From the NCBI RefSeq assembly GCF_025989125.1, contig NZ_JAPDNR010000001.1, positions 124,001-188,000 on the forward strand: DNA of 64,000 nucleotides, written 5' to 3'. The notes beneath the pieces are model-generated. The model did no database searches. It was not told where the DNA came from and saw only the letters and a program-made list of their open reading frames with translations. The stretch is from Chitinophaga nivalis (GTDB taxonomy: Bacteria > Bacteroidota > Bacteroidia > Chitinophagales > Chitinophagaceae). This document shows, piece by piece, positions 13,301 to 19,865 of this stretch (position 1 is the stretch's first letter; every line of letters starts with the position of its first letter). Both the position numbers and the translations under genes were made by a program.

Positions 13301-16300
13301 TTTGCGGCGGCGTAACCGGTGTAGTCGTTACCGTTAGTGGCTGATTTTCCGGATCACTATCATTGGTGAGTACATTACCACTCACAGGAACATCCCGTTT
13401 GGTAGTATACCGGTCATCTACTGCAATCGGCGGATTATTAGGCACCGTACCGGTAACTTCAGACACATTATTACTGTGATCCGGGTCTGGTGTAGAAACG
13501 GGGATCGTAATCAACGCACTGTTGTAAAGAACATCGCCTCCTTTTGCAGTAGCAGCAATAGTACCGGTAACAGTCAGCACGACTTTATTCCCGGCAGCCA
13601 CTGGTATGTTGACAGATGTTTTCACAATCCGGCCACTTCCGGAAGTCGGCGTCACGGTTACGCCTGCACCTGTTGCCACTGCTGTCCAGCTGGGGTTTTC
13701 CATAGCGGCTGGTAACAGATCCTGTATATCTGCACCACTTACATCAGAAGGTCCGAGGTTTTCTGCAGTAATGGTATAGGTTAAAGTACTACCGGTTTTA
13801 TAGGTATTGCCGGCATCTGATTTCACAATTTTCAGATCAGCCTGGCGCACATATCTTAATACCACCGTATCCGTAGCGGCAGCGCAGTTACCATTCGTAA
13901 CAGACCATACCAATGTTGCAGTGGTATTGGGCTGCAATGTCATGGTTGTTTTCGGATTGGCCGGATCTCCGATCGTAGCATTACCTCCGGCCAGTGTCCA
14001 TTTGCCGGTACCATTCACCGGTATATTGGCATTCATGTTGAATACGCCGGAATTGTACTGTATCTGGTCAGGACCTGCATTGGCAGCATCCGGACGGGTA
14101 TACAGCAGTATCTGCACGGTATCTTTCGTGGCAGCGCAAGCGCCGCTGCTGATGGTCCATACAAAGGAGTAGGTACCTGGTACCAGGTTGTTGATGCTGG
14201 TATTAGGCGAGGCCGGATTACCGATAGTCGCGGTATTGGGGCCAGCCACCTGGGTCCACCTGCCGGTGCCCGCAGCAGGCGTATTACCCGCCAGCGTAGT
14301 CACACCCACGTTACATAATTCCTGATCAGGACCTGCATTCGCCTGTGTAGACGTAGGAGATACGGTCACCAGTACGGTATCGGCCGATGGCGTACAGCCA
14401 CCATTACGAATCGTCCAGATGAAGGTATAGGTACCGGCAGCCAGGCCACTTACGCCCGTATTCGGCAAGGTAGTATCTGCAAATACAGCGGCATTGGGGC
14501 CACTGGCCTGCCGCCAGCCACCTTTGCCGGATACAGGTGTGTTACCTGCCAGCGTTGTACTGGTTACATTACACAGCTGCTGATCAGGGCCTGCCTGCGC
14601 AATGCTCGGTGGTATATCAATCCTGATTTGCACCGTATCGGTAGTAGTGGTACAACCGCCATTACTGATAGACCATACAAAATTATAGGTACCTGGTACC
14701 AATCCGCTAACGCTGGTATTAGGCACAGCAGGGTTGTTGATGGTGGCGGTATTGGGACCGGAAGCCTGTGTCCAGATTCCTTTACCTAACGCCGGTGTGT
14801 TACCTGCCAGGTTAATGGTAGTTACATTACATAAAACCCTGTCGGGTCCTGCATTCGCAGGCGTAGGTGGCGCAGTCACAATCACAGTATCGAAGCGGAT
14901 ATTATTACACAGCGGACCAGATGGCAATGCATCACATTCATGCTGAGGATCGGTAGGATTCGTGAGTGTCGGATCTGAAGCATCTATATCCAGGTCTGTA
15001 GATGACCGGAGCAGATAAGCATTGGCGATGGCCAGATCTGCCGGTGCCGGATCTGTGACGGTAACAGCAAACACATAGGTAGCTGTCCCCCCGCTGGTCA
15101 GGGTCAGCGATTCAGTATAACCGGTAGGTCCGGTAGAACTGCCGGTACCAAAAGTTCCCGAGCCGGCTACGATATTTCTGCTGACCAGTGAAATAACATT
15201 CAAGGCAGTAGGTACGGCAAAGTTAAAGCGGGCATTGACAGCAGAATCCGGGCCATTGTTACGTACTGTTACCGTTACGTTGTAAGGTTTCAATACGCAC
15301 CCTTTTTTGCTGGGCGGTACAATCAGTGATACCAGTTCCAGGTCAATGTTGCGGCGGGTATCCAGGGTATCGTTGGCCGTATTGTTAGTCGTATTGGATT
15401 CATATTCATTTTGTACAGTGGCCGTATTAATGATCCTGTGCGGCGCATTCACTGGCACCCGTACCGGTATCGTAATCGGCGGATAGGAAGCCCCTGCCGC
15501 CAGCTGATCTGTTCTGGTAGCCACAATAGTATTGCCGGAGGTACCAGCGAAAGACCATCCGGTACCGCTGGGGATGCCGGCTATCAGCCCGGCTGGTACC
15601 ACATCATTGATGGTAACCGTGCTGGGCCCGGGTTTGTCATCTGTTCCCACATTTCTGACCGTCAGCACATAATTGCCACTCAACCCTTTCCGGATACTGC
15701 CGTTATGGGTTTTCGTAATGGCCAGGTCCGGGGTGATAATCTGTGTATTTACACGCGAGGTATCATTGGAGGCATCTGCATCTGAAATGCCCGTGGCAGC
15801 AGGTTCTACATAGGTGGTGTTGGTAAGTATCCCACCGGGAGGTTTCCCGTTAACGGTACCTGTAATGGTGAAGGTAGACGAACTTTTGGCGGCCATATTC
15901 AGCCGGGCCGACGACAGGCTGGTACTCGTATAGCCGGTAGCGGTATTACCGGAAAAACCATCATTGGAGAAGCTGACATTAGAAATATTAAAACCGTTGG
16001 TAGGAGAAAAAATATCTTTCAGCGGCAAGTTGTTTACCTGGGAAGTGGTTTCGTTGTAGGCAGTAATCCTGTAGGTAAGCGGGCCGCCAGGTCGGGCGAT
16101 AGGCTTGTCTGCCAGTTTTTGTACCCGGATGTTACCCGGTGTGGTGATGATCAGGTTACGTACTTCGTGATTGTTATTGGCAAGACCCGTAGATGCTGCA
16201 AAGCCGAGTTTCAGCCGGGGTGGCGGTGGCGCCGACAACACGAATGGCCCGAAGATGGTGGTAAAAGCACCGTTAGGCGAGGTTTTCCAGCGCACGGTGA

Positions 16301-17048
16301 TTTCATATTGTCCGGTGCCGGTAGGCATGATTTCTACCTGTACCCGGCGATAAAACTGTGCACTCGTAGGACGGGTAGGCGTTAATGGATCATAGTCTAT
16401 GGAAGCATTTACCCGGGCGCCACCTACATAGGCATAATTGGGCGCTGGTCCGCGGGCAGAAATATAATCGGGAAACTGGTCGCTGCAATTAGCAGTGAAG
16501 CCGCCTACTTTTCCGTCGCCACAATTACCATAGTTACCAAATTCATCGATCCCTATTCCCACATAACCGCCACTCAACCCGGTATTCCCTGTTGAAGTGG
16601 ACTGGGAGTAGCCCAAACTTCCTCCCCGTGATCCCAATGTGAAGTTGGTTACGTTATCATTAAACAGGAAAACAGAGAAGCCATCACCACCTCCAAACTG
16701 AGGGTTCTGTCTTCTCCAGGCTACATATTCAAAATCCATCAGGACTCCTAACGTAGAAGGAAATCCCTGGTTAACATAGGCATATCCGACCTGGTTATTG
16801 ACATCTTCGGTCAGGCGCAGCCAACCTGCTCCGGTAGGATCTACTGTGCCGGAAGTTAGTCTGGCAGCTCCTCCCAGGGTAATATCTCCCTGGGAATTAC
16901 CTTTAAAATCTTCCGTAATGGTAAACTGTGCATGTGCCGGCAGCCCATACAGGAAAAAAAACAGGAAGGGTACTATGAAGTACCTGCAGAAAAACCGTTT
17001 GTTAATACGTATAGCCGTTGGAGTTATGGCGAGTAAATTTACACCCAT
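1392..17048 (-). CDS. giant multidomain cell-surface adhesin: lectin, PKD-like and DUF11 repeats, T9SS type-B sorting domain
   Basis: This codes for about 5,218 residues. The ATG at 17048 is preferred to a TTG two codons upstream. The order is: a signal peptide ending GLPAHAQ (about residue 41); a bacterial L-type lectin-like domain (about 44-305, with GDGFSVFLFND and GYVGIGIDEFGN); three diverged DUF11-like modules (306-729); four PKD-like repeats starting A-AGPD (730-1068); a further DUF11 module; a cadherin-like domain (about 1206-1297, AVDDRYTT...VLTNDSDPE); about 30 tandem DUF11 modules of roughly 128 residues, each with an NNGPSDA-like motif; and a C-terminal T9SS type-B (CHU_C) domain over the last 86 residues (ITPNGDGKND, YNRWGNMVY). 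I saw no cysteine after the cadherin-like domain. It is probably a long surface fibre that binds glycans and is exported by T9SS. The ligand is unknown. Confidence 0.95.
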   Translation of the reverse strand: MGVNLLAITPTAIRINKRFFCRYFIVPFLFFFLYGLPAHAQFTITEDFKGNSQGDITLGGAARLTSGTVDPTGAGWLRLTEDVNNQVGYAYVNQGFPSTLGVLMDFEYVAWRRQNPQFGGGDGFSVFLFNDNVTNFTLGSRGGSLGYSQSTSTGNTGLSGGYVGIGIDEFGNYGNCGDGKVGGFTANCSDQFPDYISARGPAPNYAYVGGARVNASIDYDPLTPTRPTSAQFYRRVQVEIMPTGTGQYEITVRWKTSPNGAFTTIFGPFVLSAPPPPRLKLGFAASTGLANNNHEVRNLIITTPGNIRVQKLADKPIARPGGPLTYRITAYNETTSQVNNLPLKDIFSPTNGFNISNVSFSNDGFSGNTATGYTSTSLSSARLNMAAKSSSTFTITGTVNGKPPGGILTNTTYVEPAATGISDADASNDTSRVNTQIITPDLAITKTHNGSIRKGLSGNYVLTVRNVGTDDKPGPSTVTINDVVPAGLIAGIPSGTGWSFAGTSGNTIVATRTDQLAAGASYPPITIPVRVPVNAPHRIINTATVQNEYESNTTNNTANDTLDTRRNIDLELVSLIVPPSKKGCVLKPYNVTVTVRNNGPDSAVNARFNFAVPTALNVISLVSRNIVAGSGTFGTGSSTGPTGYTESLTLTSGGTATYVFAVTVTDPAPADLAIANAYLLRSSTDLDIDASDPTLTNPTDPQHECDALPSGPLCNNIRFDTVIVTAPPTPANAGPDRVLCNVTTINLAGNTPALGKGIWTQASGPNTATINNPAVPNTSVSGLVPGTYNFVWSISNGGCTTTTDTVQIRIDIPPSIAQAGPDQQLCNVTSTTLAGNTPVSGKGGWRQASGPNAAVFADTTLPNTGVSGLAAGTYTFIWTIRNGGCTPSADTVLVTVSPTSTQANAGPDQELCNVGVTTLAGNTPAAGTGRWTQVAGPNTATIGNPASPNTSINNLVPGTYSFVWTISSGACAATKDTVQILLYTRPDAANAGPDQIQYNSGVFNMNANIPVNGTGKWTLAGGNATIGDPANPKTTMTLQPNTTATLVWSVTNGNCAAATDTVVLRYVRQADLKIVKSDAGNTYKTGSTLTYTITAENLGPSDVSGADIQDLLPAAMENPSWTAVATGAGVTVTPTSGSGRIVKTSVNIPVAAGNKVVLTVTGTIAATAKGGDVLYNSALITIPVSTPDPDHSNNVSEVTGTVPNNPPIAVDDRYTTKRDVPVSGNVLTNDSDPENQPLTVTTTPVTPPQNGTVQQRADGTFTYTPNPGFTGTDSYVYQVCDNQGACATATVTIIVQAAEMDLTVSKVANPTNAVAGQALTYTITVTNNGPSTLQPGETFVVRDQLPAGFIADTYTPSAGIYTSASGNWTGVTLRSGNSVTLSITGKVSASFAGGSLSNTVAVTPPPDVTDPTPGKDTLVTPVGKTVEVVVTKTDNTTTYTPGTNTTYQITITNNGPSDLTGGTFTDPLPAGITVASWSVTATDDQPAASGSGSINQPLNIHAGKSIVYTLTLSIPSGFTGPLVNKATATVPAGYNNINPAGNTATDTDNPDPQSDLSIVKTGPASEIAGTAINYQITVLNNGPSDVSNVTIADILPAQILNPTWTVTTSGSATAGTTGGSGNVNFTANLPAGSNNKIVVNITGTVDPNATGAFDNTATVTPPGKPAEPSNTVNTVIENKTGLSLSKTGPASGSVNAGDPITYLLELTNAGPSNANGVQLTDVVPADITNVSWSVITSGNATVATGAPASGTGNNISTTVNIPGGATHKIQVRINGTVNPAAKDTLINTARAIFGGNVIVAANKTAVINKPGLQIVKAGPASADAGTTVSYNITVSNAGPSDAVNAAIADVIGVNILKDVKWTATATGNAVVNSGATGTGNTINVNANIPAGSNNKVSIQITATVLPGANGEVRNTATVTVENQPPVVSNEIVTVIRNKPGLILHKAGPATATAGGAISYTLQLSNEGPSDAFDAILLDTLAASIKNATIQVTTQGSAVVNESQITNGIVKVDADIPAGENHQVLITITGTVDPAFTGRISNRGTVSVPGTPPVTSEEVITNVTSLPKLLLEKSAPDTAVAGQQITYTVIVHNLGLSDAVNANIRDVVPAALTNVQWTATATGNATISSGATGTGNNVNVTGNIPAGTGNAITITAKGIIAPSFTGVLENHATGDIPGQPTVTSDTVTTQTVNKPGLQISKAGPGTMVAGDRIRYTVEVTNSGPSDAVNVNITDAVAAVITNSSWRATAGGNAAVLSGATGSGNNVVVTANIPAGNNKVLIVIDGTVSPAATGTIVNNATAAVTGIPPVTASVSTILKSEPAISIDKTGPARINAGENITYVLTATNYGLSDARQVNISDLIPAQITGATWTTSLTGTATITSGATGTGNNVQVTGTLPAGTGNHIFVTVTGKVAQDYAGTLQNFASAFEQGKDTSISDTVTTTVNNLPGVQLVKSAPDTLAAGSNITFTITATNVGPSDAKNISFTDAVPASVKNITWNAISVGNAIVSNGSGTGNNIVFTGDIAAGSGNRIVLTINGTVDPAFTGDIPNVATANIAGQPQVSSNTTITHIVKQTALSVIKAGPAQEAAGGNIAYIISVENEGPSDATGVQFRDTVPAAISGVTWRVLPFGAATVTAGNNGSGNQIAVTANIPAGEDNSILVLVEGKIDPAYNGPSLVNRAVVTSPDEPAPVTDTAITKVINKPGIQLTKNGPSQAAAGDQITYTIHVANSGPSNAVGVTLTDILDNNLLNPSWTAVATGAGTSVSSTSGNTDINITANIPAGGGNSVDITVTGTLNPDFAGTNILNTATATVPGQQPINAVVNTIVNRVADLRVVKSGPAAIIAGEKIRYSIKVTNQGPSNITGAVISDIIPSAILNPSWTATATNATVSAASGTGNVNLTANITAGTGTVDIVVTGTVDPSAANNSTIENTATATPPAGVTDPHPATSTVTTQVSKEADLAIVKSGPANLIAGQELTYQLVVTNRGISDVTGAVITDAVPASLLLTNVTVTSTGNARADAPVTTGNNIQVIGDIAAGPGNTITVTISGTVNPSATGTINNTATVTPPADVTDAEPANNTSTINTNLTTDIGLQVSKSGPATVNVNDQITYDILLINNGISDANNVFITDNVPADITNVVWQAAAIGNATINATSGTGNTINLLGMVGADNSGSIRITVTGKVSNSAANTITNTVTAVSGSSRTSTVVTTVNKTVDLRISKTAPKEIAAGEKITYVIGVTNAGPADVTGALIADVIPAAVLNATWTAVAENGATVAAGSGTGNISLHADIPANNGSVTITVTGTVDPAATGTLTNTATATPPAGVTDPRPATVTVNTNIIAVPGLSINKSGPATVNAGNAITYTLQIRNNGPSVATAVRITDTIPGPVGNVTWSATAGTGAVITDPGTGTGTVSLLADIPVGGTVSVTVRGTTDPAFAGEIINHAEVSSNGGTPVRSNDIVTQVINQPGLSIRKSGPAQVAAGQQISYVINIGNNGPSAAKGIQVNDLLPAAIHNATWSATATGTAAINGGNINNQSGNVVFTADIPAGGTNMVQVTVKGEVDPAASGQLVNIATVTASNGTPISDTATTQVVNTPGIRLIKAGPDTVAAGNVLGYTIDVYNNGPSDATGVNIADILPAQLQDVSWSATAAGAATINGGNLQGQTGNVGFTANIPAGSANVIHITVNGTVIPSFTGTIRNQATATVDGNNITSNDVVTQVAGKSALRISKAGPAKAIAGGNIGYVIILSNDGPSDATGVAVNDVLPPQVRNGVWSATGNGAAVIQGGNISNRPGDVSLIADIPAGANNRIVINVSGSVDPAFTGDITNTASYTHGGTTVPSTPVITNVSAQTGLMITKSGPDTLAAGRNINYTLQVINQGPSDAAGINITDVVPASIQGVTWQAVATGTATLSGSSSGTGNNISINGNIPAGVNNSIQVTITGTVVSQATGTVLNIAGVAVAGKTADQDSVNTVIVNTPGVLFTKSGPQEAVAGNNISYTLDLTNAGPSDLVNAVVKDLVPAQVQNVSWTIVPEGSATLPVGTPLTGTGNLVEFRANVPAGDANRIHVIINGKTNPDFAGTITNRATVTDANGKEYTGVVNTRIRKISLLSINKIGPAEAAAGEVISYVITAANQGPSDAAGITITDVIPATITQVTWTAVANGNALITGPAAGTGSNISVQGNIAAGSANNITITVTGTIPAATTAASVTNTASLLQPDGTTQVTDPVVTVIKQVPGISLQKIAPVRANAGDSLRYLITIFNNGPSDAANIAISDVVPATLTGVSWTASVTGNARVISGAAGTGNNISLRAAIAAGAGNAITLQINGRIDPAFEGSIRNQATADAAGVTTPSNEVVTTVVRSAKLSIQKTGSAQVSAGDTIRYVITAANAGPSNATGITITDIVPATITTVSWTAITSGNAQITGGASGTGNSITVQGNIAGGAGNTIQVMIKGVVPANTTADRVTNTATLQPPGGDPIVTDPVTTNIIKTAAIKLVKTAPATANAGDNLPYVITITNAGPSDATGITISDVVPATLTGVSWTATTTGNAQLTGNTSGTGNNVSLQGNIAAGAGNSITLTISGTIDPGFTGSIRNQASADHGGVPAVSNEVETVVSRAAGLSIQKTGPAQVKAGDAITYVITAANAGPSNATGITITDLVPADVTGVTWTATTAGNAQITGATSGTGNNITVLGNIAGGTGNTIQITINGVVAAGTTATTITNTATGKEPDGGSITSVPVITNVTKSPGLHIVKTAPAGINAGDNLPFTITVTNDGPSDAMAVNIRDVVPATLTGVTWTATATGTAQVTGATSGSGNNVQVQAAIPAGTGNSIVINITGKTATSFTGTITNQATLNTGGGDVTSNTTTTTVGNSSADLAVTKSGPAEIRNNAVITYLLVAQNNGPAKGDGAIVTDVVPAAVTGVTATIQATTGGATAQAVVNGNTVRVTAGNFPAGSTIRIAITGTVNGIGQLKNQANITVPPGTVDPDPGNNTSTEVVTAIQSADVQLVKTLQTGGPLQVGGKADFLITVNNAGPSTATGIIVRDTLNSNLELVGGFTVSNGTTTYDPISRILVWTPDNLQVSQTATLRFTTRITRPGVVVNAASVTATLPDPDLSNNRSVTNAVTVTGDDIFIPNVITPNGDGKNDKFKIIDISRYPNSSLFIYNRWGNMVYQSKNYQNTWDGEGLNEGTYYYVLKLNTPNGERSYKGWIELLR
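1395..1652 (-). other. T9SS type-B sorting (CHU_C / gliding-motility C-terminal) domain of the giant adhesin
   Basis: The last 86 residues of the adhesin contain the hallmark IPNVITPNGDGKNDKF, then FIYNRWGNMVYQS, then WDGEGLNEGTYYYVL and a final KGWIELLR. This matches the gliding-motility-associated C-terminal domain that directs Bacteroidota proteins through the type IX secretion system. The domain sits exactly at the stop codon, as required for recognition, and the PorP/SprF partner gene follows immediately. Confidence 0.95.
2425..4725 (-). repeat. higher-order A-B-A-B-A-B repeat of DUF11 modules near the adhesin C-terminus
   Basis: Six consecutive DUF11 modules of about 128 residues alternate between two sequence types. 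Type A modules share the pattern YVITAANxGPSxAxGITITD and carry an insertion-type linker (for example TATTITNTA). Type B modules share ISDVVPATLTGVSWTA and a GSIRNQA-like end. The repeating unit is therefore a pair of about 256 residues (about 770 bases), present three times. The other modules in the array are more diverged and do not show this alternation clearly. Confidence 0.75.
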
Positions 17049-17570
17049 GCACAAGTATTTTATGTACCAGACAAATTGCCACGGTTGAATGGGTGGTGCT
17101 CAAACAATACTGTACACATCTGAAATTTCATTGCTCCTGCCAACAAACAATATTACTTAATGCACCAACGCACAATCAAGCCTTGACACAAGGAATTAAC
17201 ACTTCACGGTAAGGTGGTAAAAGGACGGAATTATATTGCTTTTAGTAAATGCAAACTGGTAAATGACAACAATAAACTTGCTTGTGAAAAATGGTCAACT
17301 TATGGAATACAACATTCTACATACACATGGATCAAAACAAATTGATCTTCCGGGGGACTACAAAAACTACGTTAAATATGACAAACTTGTTAACAAATAT
17401 ATCTTCCTCAGTGCAATAAATAAAAAAAATTTCTGTCTTTGTATCTGATGCAGATTTGAAATTAATAATATTTAAATATAAATATATTCAAATATTAAAT
17501 GCTATTATAGTAAAAAGCCTTTGCCGGAATTGGCAAAGGCTTTTTATATTTTTCAGCAATACGTGATTGC
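17049..17570. other. AT-rich intergenic region between the atp operon end and the adhesin start
   Basis: About 520 bases contain no convincing gene. The only short open frame (around 17263-17448, plus strand) has no recognisable sequence. The region is very AT-rich from about 17440 to 17510 and contains the terminator at 17512-17545. The adhesin promoter must lie here, but I could not find a clean TAnnTTTG box for it on the minus strand. No atpG gene is present. Confidence 0.7.
17512..17545. terminator. bidirectional intrinsic terminator after atpA
   Basis: A perfect 14-base inverted repeat, 17512-17525 paired with 17532-17545, surrounds a six-base loop. It begins with five A and ends with five T, so it can act as a Rho-independent terminator in both directions. 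It ends the atp operon 25 bases after the atpA stop and insulates it from the adhesin cluster. Confidence 0.93.
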
Positions 17571-19148
17571 CTATACGAATCTTGGTTTCAGTTCATTTGC
17601 GAGGGTGATCATTTTTTTGATACCATCTTCCGGCAGGTTACCTTTTTTGAACTCAGCCAGTACTTCTGGTAAACGTACCTGCATTTCATTCAGGAACGCA
17701 TCTTCAAAAGCACGTACTTGTTTCACAGGTACATCACGGAGCAAGCCGTTGGTACCCAGGTAAATGATAGCTACCTGTTTTTCTACGGCATAAGGGCTGA
17801 ACTGTGGTTGTTTCAGGATTTCCACGTTACGGGCACCTTTGTCGATAACTGCTTTGGTAGCAGCATCCAGGTCACCACCGAATTTGGAGAACGCTTCCAT
17901 TTCGCGGTATTGGGCCTGATCGAGTTTCAGGGTACCAGATACTTTCTTCATGGATTTGATCTGCGCGTTACCACCCACACGGCTTACAGAGATACCTACG
18001 TTGATCGCCGGACGTACCCCTGCGTTGAACAGGTTACCTTCCAGGAAGATCTGACCATCGGTGATGGAGATCACGTTTGTAGGGATGTAAGCAGATACGT
18101 CACTCGCCTGTGTTTCGATGATTGGCAATGCAGTCAGGGAACCACCACCTTTTACCAGGTGTTTGATAGACTCCGGCAGGTCGTTCATCTGGCGGGCAAT
18201 AGCATCATTGTTGATGATTTTTGCAGCACGCTCGAGCAAACGGCTATGCAGGTAGAATACGTCACCAGGATATGCTTCACGACCAGGAGGACGTTTCAGC
18301 AGCAGGGATACCTCACGGTAAGCAACTGCCTGTTTGGACAGATCATCGTATACGATCAGTGCAGGACGACCGCTATCGCGGAAGAACTCACCGATAGCAG
18401 CACCGGCAAATGGTGCGTAGAACTGCAGCGGAGCCGGATCGGCAGCGGATGCAGCTACGATGGTAGTATAAGCCAGCGCACCTGCTTCCTGTAATGTTTT
18501 CATTACACCGGCAATAGTGGATGCTTTCTGACCAATCGCTACATATATACAGTATACAGGTTTACCTGCATCGTAAAATTCTTTCTGGTTGATGATGGTA
18601 TCGATACAGATGGCAGTTTTACCAGTCTGACGGTCACCAATCACCAGCTCACGCTGACCACGACCTACCGGAATCATTGCGTCGATCGCTTTTACACCGG
18701 TTTGCAGTGGTTCTTTAACTGGTTCGCGGTACAATACACCTGGTGCTTTACGCTCCAGTGGCATTTCGTACAGTTCACCTTTGATCGGGCCTTTACCATC
18801 GATTGGCTCACCCAATGTATTGATTACACGGCCTACCACACCTTCACCTACTTTAATGGAAGCGATTTGTTTGGTACGACGTACTTTATCACCTTCTTTA
18901 ATACCGGCAGATTCACCCATCAATACCACACCCACGTTATCTTCTTCCAGGTTCAGTGCGATAGCTTTAACACCGTTGCTGAATTCTACCAGCTCACCAT
19001 AGCCTACATTACCTAAACCGTAAATGCGGGCAATACCATCCCCTACCTGCAATACTGTACCTACCTCTTCCAGGTCGGCAGAAGCATTGAAGTTGCTTAA
19101 CTGCTGGCGTAATATCGCCGAAATTTCATCAGGTTTAATATCAACCAT
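17571..19148 (-). CDS. atpA: F0F1 ATP synthase subunit alpha
   Basis: This is the alpha subunit of the F1 catalytic head of the membrane-bound ATP synthase. It binds nucleotide at the non-catalytic sites and forms the hexamer with beta. The product has 525 residues, close to the usual length. The Walker A motif GDRQTGKT is at residues 171-178, and the family stretch VGDGIARIYGLGNVGYGELVEF is near the N-terminus. The GGSLTALPIIETQ and SYIPTNVISITDGQIFLE-type segments are also recognisable. It is the last gene of the atpBEFHA cluster and lies about 83 bases after atpH. The gamma gene, which usually follows alpha, is missing here because a terminator comes next. Confidence 0.99.
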   Translation of the reverse strand: MVDIKPDEISAILRQQLSNFNASADLEEVGTVLQVGDGIARIYGLGNVGYGELVEFSNGVKAIALNLEEDNVGVVLMGESAGIKEGDKVRRTKQIASIKVGEGVVGRVINTLGEPIDGKGPIKGELYEMPLERKAPGVLYREPVKEPLQTGVKAIDAMIPVGRGQRELVIGDRQTGKTAICIDTIINQKEFYDAGKPVYCIYVAIGQKASTIAGVMKTLQEAGALAYTTIVAASAADPAPLQFYAPFAGAAIGEFFRDSGRPALIVYDDLSKQAVAYREVSLLLKRPPGREAYPGDVFYLHSRLLERAAKIINNDAIARQMNDLPESIKHLVKGGGSLTALPIIETQASDVSAYIPTNVISITDGQIFLEGNLFNAGVRPAINVGISVSRVGGNAQIKSMKKVSGTLKLDQAQYREMEAFSKFGGDLDAATKAVIDKGARNVEILKQPQFSPYAVEKQVAIIYLGTNGLLRDVPVKQVRAFEDAFLNEMQVRLPEVLAEFKKGNLPEDGIKKMITLANELKPRFV

Positions 19149-19231
19149 AATTATGCTTTTTAAAAAGAGTCGTTAGAGAAATTGAAATTAACGACAACAG
19201 CTTTGCGTGTACGCAGCGGCTGCTGTATGGT

Positions 19232-19792
19232 TTAACGTATATCAGATACGTAAATGTTCTTGTTGAATTGTTGTTTGATATCTTTCAGATCCCGGAGGAT
19301 AGAAGCATCAAACAAACGGTCGTTGGCTTCCAGTACGAAACCACCAATCAGTGCAGGATTTACGGCTGTTTCCAGCTGGATCTGCTGATTGCTTTCTGCG
19401 GCCACTTTCTGTTTGATAACATCCAGGGTAGCTGCGTCCAGCGGAGTGGCAGTGGTGATTTTAACCGGGCTGATATTTTTCAGTACATTATACTGGCGTG
19501 TAAACTCAATCGCCATTTCAGGCAAATTGCTTTCACGTGCTTTGTTTACCAGCAGGTTAATGAAAGTAAGCGTGGTAGCACTTACCCGGCCATCCAGAAC
19601 GGCTGCCAGTATCTTTTGCTTTTTATCGGCCTTAATGATCGGGCTTTTCAGCAAACTCACCACATCTGGATTGCTTTTCATCACCTGTTGTAAGAACAGC
19701 ATGTCGGTGTGTACCACTTCCAGCTGATTCAGTTCCTGAACCAGATCTATCAATGATTTTGCATACCGGGATGCTAAACGGGGATTCTGCAT
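19232..19792 (-). CDS. atpH: F0F1 ATP synthase subunit delta
   Basis: This is the delta subunit (OSCP equivalent), the peripheral stalk protein that ties the F1 head to the b subunits. It has 186 residues, a normal length. The sequence starts with the typical NPRLASRYAKSLIDLVQE segment and contains the conserved C-terminal GGFVLEANDRLFDASILRDLKDIKQQF, which corresponds to the family's GGxxxxxGDxxxDxSxxxxL block. It lies between atpF and atpA. The 73-base gap to atpF is almost filled by a seven-base periodic repeat. Confidence 0.97.
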   Translation of the reverse strand: MQNPRLASRYAKSLIDLVQELNQLEVVHTDMLFLQQVMKSNPDVVSLLKSPIIKADKKQKILAAVLDGRVSATTLTFINLLVNKARESNLPEMAIEFTRQYNVLKNISPVKITTATPLDAATLDVIKQKVAAESNQQIQLETAVNPALIGGFVLEANDRLFDASILRDLKDIKQQFNKNIYVSDIR

Positions 19793-19805
19793 AATATAAA
19801 AAAGC

Positions 19806-19860
19806 TTTTAGCTGTTAGCCTTTAGCTCTTAGCTGTTAAGCAGCCAAAAGCCAACTGCTG
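19806..19860. repeat. degenerate seven-base tandem repeat between atpF and atpH
   Basis: On the plus strand the sequence reads as successive seven-base units close to TTAGCTG (TTAGCTG, TTAGCCT, TTAGCTC, TTAGCTG, TTAAGCA), passing into units like GCCAAAA. It covers most of the gap between the atpF stop and the atpH start and so is transcribed inside the operon. Related TTAGC/GCTAA strings occur near 58580-58650 upstream of uvrA. I know of similar heptamer tracts in other bacterial intergenic regions, but no function can be read from the sequence. Confidence 0.7.
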
Positions 19861-19865
19861 ATCTC

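Noticed and set aside
1518..16385. Many long open frames on the plus strand opposite the adhesin gene, rich in Val, Leu, Pro and Ala
   Set aside because: They recur with the DUF11 module period and are reverse-strand images of the repeats. None has a start context or a recognisable domain.
17263..17448. A 61-codon plus-strand frame in the gap before the adhesin gene
   Set aside because: It is short and AT-driven, with no ribosome site, family or conserved context.
18702..19016. A 104-codon plus-strand frame inside atpA
   Set aside because: It is antisense to a certain gene and rich in Thr, Phe and Tyr, as expected for a shadow frame.
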